A stretch of DNA of 64,000 bases, from the NCBI RefSeq assembly GCF_010726245.1, contig NZ_AP022561.1, positions 868,001 through 932,000 of the forward strand, written 5' to 3'. A model generated the notes under the pieces. That model made no database searches. It saw only the letters and a program-made list of their open reading frames with translations, and was not told the DNA's origin. A program made the position numbers and the translations under genes. This stretch comes from Mycolicibacterium aichiense (GTDB taxonomy: Bacteria; Actinomycetota; Actinomycetes; Mycobacteriales; Mycobacteriaceae). Shown here one piece after another: positions 25,997 through 35,842 of the stretch; the first letter of the stretch is position 1, and every line of letters starts with the position of its first letter.

Positions 25997-26017
25997 AGAT
26001 TATCCGGCCAGTACCCT
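25997..26017. promoter_or_regulatory. Face-to-face leaderless promoters of accD3 and echA6
   Basis: In the 33 bp between the two divergent starts a minus-strand -10 TAATCT (25997-26002) and a plus-strand -10 TACCCT (26012-26017) each end exactly six bases before their start codon. This spacing is the one seen for leaderless mycobacterial mRNAs. The two -35 regions must overlap the opposite gene or promoter. Confidence 0.5.
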
Positions 26018-26023
26018 CGAACC

Positions 26024-26755
26024 ATGATCGGTATCAACCGCGTGGGGGATGTGACCACCATCGAGCTGCAGCGTCCGGAACGACGCAACGCGCTCAACTC
26101 CGAACTTGTCGACACGCTGCGCGACGCCGTGGAGAAGGCCGCAGCCGACGATGTCCGCGCAATCGTGCTGACCGGGCAGGGCACCGTGTTCTGCGCGGGC
26201 GCGGATCTGTCCGGAGACGTGTTCGCCGCCGATTTCCCCGACAAGGCCATCGCGCTGAACAAGTCGATCGACGCCGCGCCGATGCCGGTGATCGCCGCCA
26301 TCAACGGCCCCGCGATCGGTGCCGGGGTGCAGCTCGCGATGATCTGCGACCTTCGAGTGGTTGCTCCCGGCGCCTACTTCCAGTTCCCGATCGCGAAATA
26401 CGGTCTGGCGCTGGACAACTGGAGTGTCCGGCGGCTGTCCTCGCTGGCCGGTTACGGGCGGGCCCGCGGCATGCTGCTGGGCGCCGAGCGCCTGGACGCC
26501 GACACGGCGTTGATGACCGGGATGGCCAACCGGCTCGGCGACCTGGCCGACGCGCAGGCGTGGGCGCAGGAGATCGCCGGGCTGGCGCCGCTGTCGCTGC
26601 AGGCGTCCAAGCGGGTGCTGAACGACGACGGCGCGTACGAGGAGCAGGGGCCCACCCACAAGGAACTGTTCGACAAGGCGTGGGGCAGCCAGGATGTCAT
26701 CGAAGCCCAGGTGGCGCGCATCGAGAAGCGCCCCGCCAAGTTCACGGGCGCCTGA
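26024..26755 (+). CDS. echA6: Enoyl-CoA hydratase-fold protein EchA6
   Basis: 243 residues, the same length as Rv0905. Crotonase fold with oxyanion residues in [10 protein letters not shown] and [11 protein letters not shown]. In M. tuberculosis EchA6 lacks hydratase activity and shuttles acyl-CoA to the mycolic-acid FAS-II system; the catalytic glutamates are also not evident here. It starts the plus-strand run echA6, metallo-hydrolase, beta-lactamase-like, ctpE and is divergent from accD3. Confidence 0.93.
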   Translation: MIGINRVGDVTTIELQRPERRNALNSELVDTLRDAVEKAAADDVRAIVLTGQGTVFCAGADLSGDVFAADFPDKAIALNKSIDAAPMPVIAAINGPAIGAGVQLAMICDLRVVAPGAYFQFPIAKYGLALDNWSVRRLSSLAGYGRARGMLLGAERLDADTALMTGMANRLGDLADAQAWAQEIAGLAPLSLQASKRVLNDDGAYEEQGPTHKELFDKAWGSQDVIEAQVARIEKRPAKFTGA

Positions 26756-26756
26756 C

Positions 26757-27899
26757 ATGCCGGGCCTTTCCCGGGTCGCTGCGCTCCTGCCCTCCGGGAG
26801 GGCCGCGGTGCGGCTGGCCGCCGGGACCGCGTCGCTGGCCGGCGGCGGATGGCTGCTACGCGCCCTCAACGACACCCCAGCATCGCTCGGGGCCGGGCCC
26901 GGAGACATCCGCCCGGTGGCCGACACCTCGCCCAACTACCGCGACGGGGTGTTCCACAACCTCGAGCCCGCCAGTGCCTTGCGGCTGGACTCCGAGGAAA
27001 GCCGCCTGGTCCTGTTCGACATGTTCTCCACCCGCTCGGCCAGCCGCCCCGCGGGCACCGTGCCGCTGGTCGCGCCGGCGGCCACCAAGTCCGAGCCGCT
27101 GGCGGTCAGCTGGCTGGGCCACTCGACGGCGCTGCTGGAGATCGACGGCTACCGGGTGCTCACCGACCCGGTGTGGAGTGAGCGCTGCTCGCCGTCGCGC
27201 AGCGTCGGGCCGCAGCGGTTGCACCCGGTGCCCGCCCCGCTGGAGGCGCTGCCCGCGCTGGACGCGGTCGTGATCAGCCACGACCACTACGACCATCTCG
27301 ACATGGACACCGTGCTGGGGCTGGTCCGCACCCAGCGGGCGCCGTTCGTCGTGCCGCTCGGCGTCGGCGCTCACCTGCGGCAGTGGCGTGTCCCGCGGGA
27401 ACGCATCATCGAACTCGACTGGAACGCCGAAGCCCGCATCGGGGACCTCACCCTGGTGTGCACGCCCGCGCGGCACTTCTCCGGCCGGTTCCTGTCCCGC
27501 AACACCACGCTGTGGGCGTCGTGGGCGATCGTCGGCCCGCAGCACCGCGCCTACTTCGGCGGCGACACCGGGTATACCCGCAGCTTCGCTGACATCGGCG
27601 CCGAGCACGGCCCCTTCGACCTGACGTTGATGCCGATCGGGGCCTACAACAAATCCTGGCCGGATATCCACATGAACCCGGAGGAGGCGGTGCGCGCCCA
27701 CCGCGATGTCACCGATGCCGGGCTGCTGGTACCGATCCACTGGTGCACGTTCCGGCTGGCTCCCCATCCGTGGGCCGAGCCGGTCGAGCGGATGCTGGCG
27801 GCCGCCGACGAGGCCGGCGTGCAGGCGGCGGTGCCCAGGCCGGGTGGCCGGGTCGTGGCGGGCGCGGCCGGAGCAATAGACAAGTGGTGGCAACTGTGA
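26757..27899 (+). CDS. Metallo-beta-lactamase-fold phospholipase-like protein (Rv0906 type)
   Basis: 380 residues from ATG 26757, one base after the echA6 stop. A hydrophobic or Ala-rich N-terminus (residues 1-35) looks like a signal or anchor. The zinc motif ISHDHYDHLD supplies H175, H177, D179 and H180, with later ligands in ARHFSGR and near IHWCTF. The layout resembles NAPE-phospholipase D and UlaG-like hydrolases. The M. tuberculosis counterpart Rv0906 has been reported associated with the outer membrane. Lipid phosphodiesterase activity is the best guess. Confidence 0.85.
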   Translation: MPGLSRVAALLPSGRAAVRLAAGTASLAGGGWLLRALNDTPASLGAGPGDIRPVADTSPNYRDGVFHNLEPASALRLDSEESRLVLFDMFSTRSASRPAGTVPLVAPAATKSEPLAVSWLGHSTALLEIDGYRVLTDPVWSERCSPSRSVGPQRLHPVPAPLEALPALDAVVISHDHYDHLDMDTVLGLVRTQRAPFVVPLGVGAHLRQWRVPRERIIELDWNAEARIGDLTLVCTPARHFSGRFLSRNTTLWASWAIVGPQHRAYFGGDTGYTRSFADIGAEHGPFDLTLMPIGAYNKSWPDIHMNPEEAVRAHRDVTDAGLLVPIHWCTFRLAPHPWAEPVERMLAAADEAGVQAAVPRPGGRVVAGAAGAIDKWWQL

Positions 27900-27917
27900 G
27901 CCACTACGGTGCAAGCC

Positions 27918-29504
27918 ATGACCGCTCTGGCAGCACGTGCCGCGATCGTCGCCCTGGTCGCCGCGCTCACCGCGTGTAGCGGCACAGCATCCAAGCCCGG
28001 GGCAAGCCCGCCGCTGTCCGACCAGCCACCGCCGCTGGTGCCCGCCATGGCGCTGCCGGACAACGCCGTTGAGAACGCCGTCGCCAAGCTCGATGGGATC
28101 GCTGCCGACCTGATGAAGTCCGCGGGCATCCCCGGGATGGCGGTTGCGGTGGTGCACGGCGGTAAGACGGTGTACGCCAAGGGCTTTGGCGTCAAGGACG
28201 GCACCCGCTCCGCCGACGACCCCACCAACAAGGTCGATCCTGACACGGTGTTCCAGCTGGCGTCGGTATCCAAGCCGATCGGCGCCACCGTCGTCGCCCA
28301 TCAGGTAAGCCAGAATGCCATCGGCTGGAACACCCCGGTGACCGACAGGTTGCCCTGGTTCGCGCTGTCGGACCCGGCCGCCACCAGGATGGTCACCGTC
28401 GGTGACCTCTATTCGCACCGCTCCGGACTGCCCGACCACGCCGGGGATAAGCTCGAGGACCTCGGCTACGACCGGCGGTACATCCTGGAACGGCTGCGCC
28501 AGCTTCCGCTGGCGCCGTTCCGAATCTCCTACGCGTACACAAACTTCGGGCTGACCGCAGCCGCCGAGGCGGTGGCGGCGGCGGCAGGCAAGTCCTGGGA
28601 GGACCTCAGCGACGAGGTGCTGTACCGGCCGCTTGGCATGGCGTCGACCAGCTCGGTGTTCGCCGACTACGAGGCCAGGGCGGACAAGGCGGTCGGGCAC
28701 ATCCGCATCGACGGGGCCTATAAGCCGCTGTACAAGCGCGACGCGGATCCCGAAGCGCCCGCGGGCGGGGTGAGTTCCTCGGTGAACGACCTCACCCATT
28801 GGCTGGCGATGATGCTGGCCGACGGACAGTACAACGGCAGGCAGATCGTCGACCCCGCCGCGCTGCTGCCCGCGGTGTCCCCGCAGATCGTGTCGAACCC
28901 GCCGACGGAGCCGGCGATGCGCTCGGGCTTCTACGGGTACGGGTTCAACGTCGGCACGACATCCGCGGCCCGGGTGCAGCTGAGCCATTCCGGGGCCTTC
29001 GACCTCGGCGCCGCAACCAACTTCGTGATCATCCCGTCGGCCGACGTCGCGATCGTCGCGCTGACCAACGCCACCCCGACCGGCATCCCGGAGACGCTGA
29101 CCGCGGAATTCGCCGACCTGGTTCAGTTCGGCGAGGTGCGCCAGGACTGGCGAGCGCTCTACGCCCACGCGTTCGCCGACATGGACAAGCCGTTCGGCAC
29201 GCTCGCGGGCAAGACGCCGCCGGCCAACCCGGCCCCGGCCCAACCGGCCGCGAGCTATGCCGGCACCTACCGCAACGACTACTGGGGTGCGGCAGTGGTC
29301 GCCGAGAAGAACGGCACGCTCACGCTGTCGTTGGGGCCGCGGCCGGACACCCTTGAACTCAGCCACTGGGACGGCAACGTCTTCACGTTCACGTTCGCAT
29401 CCGAGAACTTCCCGCCCGGCAGCATTTCCACCGCGACCTTCGATGGCGACAAGCTGACGCTCGAGTACTACGACGACGACAGAATGGGGACCTTCATCCG
29501 ATGA
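27918..29504 (+). CDS. Serine beta-lactamase/penicillin-binding-like lipoprotein (Rv0907 type)
   Basis: 528 residues from ATG 27918. A lipoprotein signal ends in LTAC with the cysteine at residue 20. The class C/esterase catalytic set is intact: SVSK at 116-119, YTN at 207-209 and HSG in LSHSGAF. A C-terminal beta domain of about 100 residues (from [10 protein letters not shown]) follows. It acts outside the membrane, perhaps on peptidoglycan, esters or beta-lactams. It overlaps ctpE by ATGA, so the two are translationally coupled. Confidence 0.87.
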   Translation: MTALAARAAIVALVAALTACSGTASKPGASPPLSDQPPPLVPAMALPDNAVENAVAKLDGIAADLMKSAGIPGMAVAVVHGGKTVYAKGFGVKDGTRSADDPTNKVDPDTVFQLASVSKPIGATVVAHQVSQNAIGWNTPVTDRLPWFALSDPAATRMVTVGDLYSHRSGLPDHAGDKLEDLGYDRRYILERLRQLPLAPFRISYAYTNFGLTAAAEAVAAAAGKSWEDLSDEVLYRPLGMASTSSVFADYEARADKAVGHIRIDGAYKPLYKRDADPEAPAGGVSSSVNDLTHWLAMMLADGQYNGRQIVDPAALLPAVSPQIVSNPPTEPAMRSGFYGYGFNVGTTSAARVQLSHSGAFDLGAATNFVIIPSADVAIVALTNATPTGIPETLTAEFADLVQFGEVRQDWRALYAHAFADMDKPFGTLAGKTPPANPAPAQPAASYAGTYRNDYWGAAVVAEKNGTLTLSLGPRPDTLELSHWDGNVFTFTFASENFPPGSISTATFDGDKLTLEYYDDDRMGTFIR

Positions 29505-31903
29505 GTCTCGATGTAGCGGCGGGCCTGTCCACCGACGACGTCGCTGCCCGGATCGCCGCAGGTCAGACCAACGACGTGCCCACCCGCGCGTCGCGCAGTG
29601 TCGCGGAGGTGGTGCGGGCCAACGTTTTCACCCGCATCAACGCCATCCTGGGGGTGCTGCTGCTGATCGTGCTCTCCACCGGATCACTGATCAACGGCAT
29701 GTTCGGACTGCTCATCATCGCCAACAGCGGTATCGGCATCATCCAGGAACTGCGTGCTAAGAAGACGCTGGACAACCTCGCCATCGTCGGGCAGGCCAGA
29801 CCCACCGTGCGCCGGCGGACGGGCACAAAACCGTTGCCGCCCAACGAAGTAGTGCTCGACGACATCATCGAACTCGGCCCGGGAGACCAGATCGTCGTCG
29901 ATGGCGAACTGCTCGAGGCCGCCAATCTCGAGGTCGACGAGTCGCTGCTCACCGGCGAGGCCGACCCGATCGCCAAGCACACCGGGGACACCGTCATGTC
30001 CGGCAGCTTCGTGGTTGCCGGCACCGGGGCGTATCGCGCCACCAAAGTGGGCCGGGAAGCCTACGCCGCCAAGCTCGCCGAGGAGGCCAGCAAGTTCACC
30101 CTGGTCAAATCCGAACTCCGCAGCGGCATCAACAAGATCCTGCAGTTCATCACCTACTTGCTGTGGCCCACCGGGCTGCTGGTCATCTACACCCAGTTGT
30201 TCACGACGGATGTGGGCTGGCGCGAGTCGGTGCTGCGGATGGTCGGGGCCCTGGTGCCGATGGTTCCCGAGGGCCTGGTGCTGATGACGTCGATCGCGTT
30301 CGCGGTCGGAGTGATCCGGTTGGGGCGCAGGCAATGTCTGGTGCAGGAACTGCCTGCCATCGAAGGGTTGGCCCGCGTCGATGTGGTCTGCGCCGACAAG
30401 ACCGGCACCCTCACCGAGAACGGCATGCGACTGGCCGACGTCACTTCGGTGAGCGAGGACGACCATCGGGTGGCCGACGTGCTGGCCTCACTGGCCGCCG
30501 ACGACCCCAAGCCCAACGCCAGCATGCAGGCGATCGCCGAGGCCTATCCGCACGCGCCGGGCTGGACCGCAACGGCCGCAGCACCGTTCAAGTCCGCCAC
30601 GAAATGGAGCGGGGTGTCCTACGGCGAGCAGGGGAACTGGCTGATCGGTGCCCCCGACGTCCTGCTGGACCCCGACTCGCCGACCGCAGCGCAGGCCGAG
30701 GAGATCGGTTCCCGCGGCATGCGGGTGCTGCTGCTCGGTGCCAGTGATCTGCCCGTAGACAGTCCGGATGCGCCGGGCCGTGTCACCCCGGTGGCGCTGG
30801 TGGTGCTCGAGCAGCGGGTCCGGCCCGACGCCCGAGACACGCTGGAATACTTTGCCTCGCAGAATGTCTCGGTCAAGGTGATCTCGGGTGACAACGCGGT
30901 GTCGGTCGGGGCGGTGGCCGAGACGCTGGGCTTGCACGGCGAGACCCTGGACGCTCGCCAGCTGCCGACGGACGCCGACGCCTTGGCCGATGCGATGGCC
31001 ACCTACACCACGTTCGGCCGGGTGCGTCCTGACCAGAAACGGGCCATGGTGCACGCCCTGCAGTCGCGCGACCACACCGTCGCGATGACCGGTGACGGTG
31101 TCAACGACGTGCTGGCGCTCAAGGACGCCGACATCGGCGTGGCGATGGGCTCAGGCTCCCCGGCGTCGCGCGCGGTCGCGCAAATCGTGCTGCTGGACAA
31201 CAAGTTCGCCACCCTGCCCTATGTGGTCGGCGAGGGCAGGCGCGTGATCGGCAACATCGAACGGGTCTCCAACCTGTTCCTCACCAAGACCGTCTACTCG
31301 GTGCTGCTGGCCCTTCTGGTGGGGCTGGCCGGGCTGTCGCACAAGCTGTTCGGTACACCCTCGCTGCTGTACCCGTTTCAGCCGATCCACGTGACGATCG
31401 CGGCGTGGTTCACCATCGGCATCCCGGCCTTCATCCTGTCGCTGGCGCCCAACAACGAGCGGGCCCACACCGGGTTCGTGCGGCGCGTGATGACCTCGGC
31501 ACTACCGTCCGGGGTGGTGATCGGCGTGATGACCTACACGTCGTACCTGATCGCCAATCACAAGACCGACGCGACTGTGACCGAGCAAACCCAGGCCTCG
31601 ACCGCGGCGCTGATCACGCTGCTGATGGGGGCGGTCTGGGTGCTCGCGGTGGTCGCTCGGCCCTACCAGTGGTGGCGGGTGGCGCTGGTGGCCGCGTCGG
31701 GACTGGCTTATGTGGTGATCTTCGCCATACCGGCAGCGCGTAAGGCCTTCATGCTCGATCCCTCGAACCTGGAGATCACCTCGACCGGTCTGGCGATGGG
31801 GTTGCTCGCCGCCGGTCTGGTCGAGGTGGCCTGGTGGGTGCAGGGCCGAGTGCTCGGCGAACCGCGGATGTTGTGGCGGACCGAGCCCGCGGTGCAAGAT
31901 TGA
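29501..31903 (+). CDS. ctpE: P-type ATPase CtpE (calcium uptake)
   Basis: 800 residues, close to CtpE of M. tuberculosis (797). It has the phosphorylated aspartate D299 in DKTGTLTE, an actuator motif [16 protein letters not shown], and a membrane domain with VPEGL in the fourth helix. Six or more helices follow the catalytic region. CtpE has been reported to import Ca2+ and support cell-surface integrity. The ATG overlaps the stop of the lipoprotein gene. Assignment rests on both sequence and gene order. Confidence 0.93.
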   Translation: MSLDVAAGLSTDDVAARIAAGQTNDVPTRASRSVAEVVRANVFTRINAILGVLLLIVLSTGSLINGMFGLLIIANSGIGIIQELRAKKTLDNLAIVGQARPTVRRRTGTKPLPPNEVVLDDIIELGPGDQIVVDGELLEAANLEVDESLLTGEADPIAKHTGDTVMSGSFVVAGTGAYRATKVGREAYAAKLAEEASKFTLVKSELRSGINKILQFITYLLWPTGLLVIYTQLFTTDVGWRESVLRMVGALVPMVPEGLVLMTSIAFAVGVIRLGRRQCLVQELPAIEGLARVDVVCADKTGTLTENGMRLADVTSVSEDDHRVADVLASLAADDPKPNASMQAIAEAYPHAPGWTATAAAPFKSATKWSGVSYGEQGNWLIGAPDVLLDPDSPTAAQAEEIGSRGMRVLLLGASDLPVDSPDAPGRVTPVALVVLEQRVRPDARDTLEYFASQNVSVKVISGDNAVSVGAVAETLGLHGETLDARQLPTDADALADAMATYTTFGRVRPDQKRAMVHALQSRDHTVAMTGDGVNDVLALKDADIGVAMGSGSPASRAVAQIVLLDNKFATLPYVVGEGRRVIGNIERVSNLFLTKTVYSVLLALLVGLAGLSHKLFGTPSLLYPFQPIHVTIAAWFTIGIPAFILSLAPNNERAHTGFVRRVMTSALPSGVVIGVMTYTSYLIANHKTDATVTEQTQASTAALITLLMGAVWVLAVVARPYQWWRVALVAASGLAYVVIFAIPAARKAFMLDPSNLEITSTGLAMGLLAAGLVEVAWWVQGRVLGEPRMLWRTEPAVQD

Positions 31904-31906
31904 CCG

Positions 31907-32113
31907 ATGGGATTCCTCGACAAAGCCCTCGGCAAGACCAAGGAAGTCTTGGGTGAGAATGCCGACAAAGTGGGCCAGGCCATCGACAAGGCCGGCGACA
32001 TCATCGACCAAAAGACGCAGGGCAAGTACTCCAGCACCGTAGACAAGGTGCAGGATGCCGCCAACAACTACGTCGAGTCCAACCGCACCGACAAAGGCGA
32101 CGAACCAAGCTGA
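31907..32113 (+). CDS. Small Rv0909-like antitoxin
   Basis: 68 residues, charged and predicted helical, with repeated Lys/Asp-rich AxDKxG patterns (MGFLDKALGKTKEVLGENADKVGQ starts the chain; only its type matters here). It lies 3 bp after ctpE and 3 bp before the Rv0910-like partner, the order seen in M. tuberculosis. Rv0909/Rv0910 were listed as a toxin-antitoxin pair in a systematic survey. The protein has no obvious DNA-binding motif, and the antitoxin role is taken from family knowledge. Confidence 0.75.
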   Translation: MGFLDKALGKTKEVLGENADKVGQAIDKAGDIIDQKTQGKYSSTVDKVQDAANNYVESNRTDKGDEPS

Positions 32114-32116
32114 CCC

Positions 32117-32563
32117 ATGGCGAAACTCTCTGTATCCGTAGATGTTCCATTACCGCCCGAGCAGGCGTGGCAGCACGCCTCGGACCTGTCGCGCTACAAG
32201 GACTGGCTGACCATCCACCGGGTGTGGCGCTCCAAGCTGCCCGAGACCCTCGAAAAGGGCACCGTCGTGGAGTCCATCGTCGAGGTCAAGGGCATGCCCA
32301 ACCGGGTGAAGTGGGAGATCGTCCACTTCAAGGCGCCGGAAGCCATGACACTCAACGGCGCCGGTGTGGGTGGGGTCAAGGTCAAGCTGATCGGCAAGGT
32401 GCGGCCGAATGATAAGGACGCCAACACCTCGGTGGTGACCATGGATGTCCACCTGGGCGGCGCGGCACTGTTCGGCCCGATCGGCATGGTCGTGGCCGGC
32501 GCGCTGAAGGGCGACATCAAGGAGTCGCTGGACCGCTTCGTCGCGGTCTTTAGTCCGTCCTAG
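32117..32563 (+). CDS. SRPBCC-fold protein, Rv0910-like toxin
   Basis: 148 residues with the START/polyketide-cyclase (SRPBCC) pattern: an N-terminal strand LSVSVDVPLPPEQAW, a central beta sheet, and a long C-terminal helix (GDIKESLDRFVAVF). This fold binds small hydrophobic ligands. The M. tuberculosis homologue Rv0910 was scored as a growth-inhibiting toxin neutralised by Rv0909. No nuclease residues are visible, so if toxic it acts by an unusual route such as ligand or membrane binding. Confidence 0.8.
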   Translation: MAKLSVSVDVPLPPEQAWQHASDLSRYKDWLTIHRVWRSKLPETLEKGTVVESIVEVKGMPNRVKWEIVHFKAPEAMTLNGAGVGGVKVKLIGKVRPNDKDANTSVVTMDVHLGGAALFGPIGMVVAGALKGDIKESLDRFVAVFSPS

Positions 32564-32583
32564 CGTTCGCGTCCGTCTGAGCG

Positions 32584-32964
32584 CTAATTCCTGATGACCC
32601 GGTGCGGGGTCGGGTACGGGTGCACGCGAGGCGCGCTCTGGCGGGCGGCGGCCAGGCCGGGAAGGCGCCGGGCCTGTTCGCTGCGTGCGGTCTCCGTGAC
32701 CAGGAACCGGCATTCCAGCCCGGCGATCAGATCCTGCACCGAGCGACGCTCGCGTTCGGCGGCGCGGATCATGCCGCGAATGCGCCGGGCCTGAGTTTGC
32801 TCACCGCGCCGCTGGTAGCGCTCGAGCGCCGCGCCGTAGGTGGCCAGGTCGGCGTCGAGTTGCTCGCACTGGGCCAGCAGCATCTCCCGGAGATGTTCGG
32901 CCTGAAGGCGATTCGCGGATTCGGGCGTCTGGTCGCCTGCGTCCACATTGCTCGGTGAGGTCAC
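32584..32964 (-). CDS. Hypothetical coiled-coil protein
   Basis: 126 residues from GTG 32964. Residues 18-85 form a strongly charged helical or coiled-coil stretch (HLREMLLAQCEQLDADLATY, then QRRGEQTQARRIRGMIRAAERER), followed by a basic tail ending HRVIRN. No signal peptide or known domain is recognised. It faces the TA-like pair with stops 20 bp apart. Coding character and reading-frame length support a real gene; function unknown. Confidence 0.6.
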   Translation of the reverse strand: MTSPSNVDAGDQTPESANRLQAEHLREMLLAQCEQLDADLATYGAALERYQRRGEQTQARRIRGMIRAAERERRSVQDLIAGLECRFLVTETARSEQARRLPGLAAARQSAPRVHPYPTPHRVIRN

Positions 32965-33107
32965 GGCCGAACTGTATCCGACCCGATGACTGTGCGCGCA
33001 CCGGGTGGAATGACACGGCTTTCATGGCTCGCTGTTCATCAACCCGCTACCCGGCCGTCACCCGCCGTCGTGCCGATAGTTGCGCAAACCGCGTATTTCG
33101 TCCGATG

Positions 33108-33332
33108 ATGTCCGGCGTGGAACGTGCTGAAGAGCAGCGCCAGATCGATCAGGTGGTCAGCCGCCTGACCGAATCGTTCCCGTACGTGCCGGACCACATC
33201 ATCACCGAGACGGTGGACAGCACCTATCGCCGGTTCGACGACGCCAGGATCCGGGAGTTCGTGCCGCTGTTCGTCGAACGGTCCTGCCGCGCGACGTTCG
33301 TCCTGCAACCCGCCGTCGAGATCTCGGTCTGA
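33108..33332 (+). CDS. Small helical protein (three-helix-bundle, DUF3562-like)
   Basis: 74 residues from ATG 33108 (ATG 33105 is equivalent). The chain RQIDQVVSRLTESFPYVPDH, then an ITETVDSTYRRF helix and REFVPLFVERSCRATF, matches a small protein family frequent in mycobacteria and thought to form three-helix bundles. The pattern resembles SMR/antitoxin-like adaptors but no function is established. Its stop is one base from the stop of the convergent DosR-type regulator. Confidence 0.65.
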   Translation: MSGVERAEEQRQIDQVVSRLTESFPYVPDHIITETVDSTYRRFDDARIREFVPLFVERSCRATFVLQPAVEISV

Positions 33333-33333
33333 C

Positions 33334-33993
33334 CTACGGCGTCACCACCGGGCCGCTCTCATGGCGGCGCAGGTTCTCGGCGGCGAACAACGCGGCCTGG
33401 GTGCGCCCGGCGAAGCCGAGCTTGAGCAGCAGCCGCGACACGTAGTTCTTCACGGTCTTCTCGGCCAGGAACATCCGCTGGCCGATCTCCCGATTGGTCA
33501 GGCCCTCGCCCAACAGTTGCAGCAGTGTGCGTTCGGTGGACGACAAGTCCCGTAACCGCTCGTCCTGCTCGGTGTCCCTGCGCAGCCGTGACATCAGGGC
33601 GGCCGCGGCGCGGTTGTCCAACAACGACTTTCCGCTTCCCACGGTCTTGATCGCCTCGGCCAGCGCCATCCCGCGGATATCCTTGACCACGTAGCCGCTG
33701 GCACCGGCAAGGATCGCGTCGAGCATGGACTGTTCGTCGGTGAACGCCGTCAGGATGAGGCACCGCAGGTCGTCGTTGGCAGCCAGCAGATCCCGGCACA
33801 GGTCGATCCCGCTGCCGTCGGGCAACCGGACGTCGAGCACCGCGACGTCGGGTGCGGCGGCCGGGATCCGGGCCAGCGCTTCGGCCACCGTCGCCGCCTC
33901 GCCGACCACCGTCAGTTCGGGATCGGCGCTGAGAAGATCTGCCAGACCGCGGCGCACGACTTCGTGGTCGTCGACCAGGAACACCTTGAGCAC
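33334..33993 (-). CDS. DosR/DevR-type response regulator (NarL/LuxR family)
   Basis: 219 residues from GTG 33993. The receiver domain has D8/D9 and the phospho-acceptor D54 ([11 protein letters not shown]), followed by a LuxR-type HTH with [25 protein letters not shown]. The sequence follows M. tuberculosis DosR closely through [28 protein letters not shown] and [12 protein letters not shown]. No DosS/DosT kinase gene is adjacent, so it is either an ortholog displaced from its kinase or an orphan paralog. A DosR-like box lies 33 bp upstream, suggesting autoregulation under low oxygen or NO. Confidence 0.9.
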   Translation of the reverse strand: MLKVFLVDDHEVVRRGLADLLSADPELTVVGEAATVAEALARIPAAAPDVAVLDVRLPDGSGIDLCRDLLAANDDLRCLILTAFTDEQSMLDAILAGASGYVVKDIRGMALAEAIKTVGSGKSLLDNRAAAALMSRLRRDTEQDERLRDLSSTERTLLQLLGEGLTNREIGQRMFLAEKTVKNYVSRLLLKLGFAGRTQAALFAAENLRRHESGPVVTP

Positions 33994-34025
33994 ACAGCAG
34001 TGAAGCCCGGGACGATTACCGGCCG

Positions 34026-34045
34026 GTAGGGACTTTGGTCATGAA
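34026..34045. promoter_or_regulatory. DosR-box-like 20-mer
   Basis: The stretch GTA-GGGACTTT-GGTCATGAA matches 15 of 20 positions of the DosR consensus (TTSGGGACTWWAGTCCCSAA). It sits between the DosR-type gene and the divergent amidohydrolase, 33 and 41 bp from their starts. The left half-site is nearly perfect; the right is weaker. It could drive both genes. Confidence 0.55.
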
Positions 34046-34085
34046 ATCAGCGGAGGACGCTTCCGAGCTCTCCTAGACTGCGTCG

Positions 34086-34973
34086 GTGACCGTCAGGTAC
34101 GTACCCGCGATCGACCTCTCGGCGGTCGACGCCATCGACTTCCACACCCACGTCGAGGTCGACGCGAGCGGCCACTGTGCCTACGACGACGAGCTGGCCG
34201 AGGCCACCGGACGGTACTTCAAGCTCGGTACCGACTACTTCACCCGCGTCGACGACCTCGCCGCGCATTACCGGCAGCACAACACCGCCGCGGTGGTGTT
34301 CACCATCGACGCCCACACGGTGTCCGGGCGCCGGCCCAACTCGGTCGAGGAGCTGATCGCCGGGACGGTGCGCAACAACGACGTGCTGATCCCCTTCGGG
34401 TCCGTCGACCCGTGGGATCCCGGCGCGGTGCAACGGGTGGCCGAGCTGAGCGGCGACTACGGGGTCAAGGGCTTCAAGTTCCACCCGAGCCTGCAGGGCT
34501 TCGAACCCAACGATCGCCGGTTCTATCCGATCTACGAGGCCATCGCCGCCGCCGGAGTGCCCGCACTGTTCCACACCGGCCAGACCGGACTGGGGTCGGC
34601 GTTGCCCGGCGGGCATGGCATCAAGCTGCGCTACTCCGACCCGATGTTGCTCGACGACGTCGCCGCCGACTTCCCGGATCTCACCGTCGTGATGGCTCAC
34701 CCGGCGGTGCCCTGGGTCGACTCGCAGATCGCGATCGCGTCGCACAAAGCCAACGTCTACATCGACCTGTCCGGGTGGTCGCCCAAATACTTCCCACCAC
34801 AACTCGTTTCGGCCCTGAGGCGGCAGCTCGCCACCAAGGCCCTGTTCGGCACCGATCACCCCTACATCGCGCTGGATCGCTGGCGGCAGGACTTCGATGC
34901 GCTCGGCATCGATCCCGTGGTGGCGCGCAAGATCCTCAAGGAGAACGCCCTGGGTGTGCTGCGACTGGCCTAG
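34086..34973 (+). CDS. Amidohydrolase 2 family (TIM-barrel metal-dependent hydrolase)
   Basis: 295 residues from GTG 34086. It has the ACMSD-like pattern: DFHTH near residue 20 as the first metal pair, KFHPSLQGF with a mid-chain histidine, FHTGQTG, MAHPAVPW, and FGTDHPY with the catalytic Asp. Related enzymes decarboxylate or hydrolyse aromatic and cyclic acids. It is divergent from the DosR-type regulator across a 92 bp spacer containing a DosR-like box, so it may be hypoxia-induced. The substrate is unknown. Its stop shares CTAG with the convergent YihY gene. Confidence 0.83.
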   Translation: MTVRYVPAIDLSAVDAIDFHTHVEVDASGHCAYDDELAEATGRYFKLGTDYFTRVDDLAAHYRQHNTAAVVFTIDAHTVSGRRPNSVEELIAGTVRNNDVLIPFGSVDPWDPGAVQRVAELSGDYGVKGFKFHPSLQGFEPNDRRFYPIYEAIAAAGVPALFHTGQTGLGSALPGGHGIKLRYSDPMLLDDVAADFPDLTVVMAHPAVPWVDSQIAIASHKANVYIDLSGWSPKYFPPQLVSALRRQLATKALFGTDHPYIALDRWRQDFDALGIDPVVARKILKENALGVLRLA

Positions 34974-35842
34974 GCGATCTGGGAGTCGACCACCATCTCC
35001 GACGGTGCGTTGCGTTCCCACAGCACCGCGCCCGCGCAGGCCGTCAGCACCCAGCCGGTGCCCACCGCGCCGCACCAGATCAGCAGCGCCATCGCCACGC
35101 CGATCGGGCCGAACCCGTCCCAGTCGTGCAGCAGCGAGGGGAATACCAGGCGGGAGCCCAGCGGGATCACGATGCCGTCGATCACCACGCCGGCCAGCCC
35201 CGCGAGGGCCAGCGGACTGACACCTCGGCCGCCGTCACGGACCAGCAGGACCGGGGTCAGTGACCAGAACAGCCACACCGGCAGCAGGCCGACGACGAAC
35301 AGCAGCGCCCGGGGGAGACCGTGGTGGTGATGGCCGAACATGATCCGCTCCCGCACGGCGATGCTGACGAGGTACAACGCGAACCATGCTGTGCCGCGCA
35401 ACAATCGGGTCACCAGGCTGTACTGCTCTCGGCGCCACGCCTTGGCGAAGATCGTCGCGACCGAGGACGCCATGGGGATACCCCAGACCAGGAAGCTCGC
35501 GACGCCGATCAGCGTCCAGTCCGCCCGCAGTCCTGCCGAATTGCCGAACGCTTCCCGTAACCGGTCGGACAGCGGGTGTTCGAGGCCGAACTGACGGGTG
35601 AAGATCGTGCCGGGGCTCGCGTTGTCGGCGAAGCCCTGCATGTAGCTGAAGCCGATGACCATCAGCGGGATGACCGTGGTGAACAGCTGGGTGGACACCA
35701 GCGCTCCCTGTGTGCCGCCGTCGATGTCGTTGTACCGCGTGACCCACGCCGTCAGCGGCTTCAGCCGCCGCGACTCCTGCAGACGGCGGTAGCGCTCCTC
35801 GAGGCGCCGCCTGGTGCCGACCGGTTCACCCGACTCCGTCAT
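34970..35842 (-). CDS. YihY/BrkB-family inner-membrane protein
   Basis: 290 residues from ATG 35842. A polar N-terminus (about 40 residues) precedes roughly six membrane segments, with the family's DIDGGTQGALVSTQLFTTVIPL start. YihY/BrkB proteins are common but their function is unsettled; RNase BN annotations are historical errors. The first 17 bases overlap the end of the potassium channel gene, so both are probably on one transcript. Confidence 0.78.
   Translation of the reverse strand: MTESGEPVGTRRRLEERYRRLQESRRLKPLTAWVTRYNDIDGGTQGALVSTQLFTTVIPLMVIGFSYMQGFADNASPGTIFTRQFGLEHPLSDRLREAFGNSAGLRADWTLIGVASFLVWGIPMASSVATIFAKAWRREQYSLVTRLLRGTAWFALYLVSIAVRERIMFGHHHHGLPRALLFVVGLLPVWLFWSLTPVLLVRDGGRGVSPLALAGLAGVVIDGIVIPLGSRLVFPSLLHDWDGFGPIGVAMALLIWCGAVGTGWVLTACAGAVLWERNAPSEMVVDSQIA

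Noticed and set aside
26856..29366. Open minus-strand frame of 836 codons opposite the metallo-hydrolase and beta-lactamase-like genes
   Set aside because: Both plus-strand proteins have full catalytic motifs and conserved order; the antisense product has no domain pattern.
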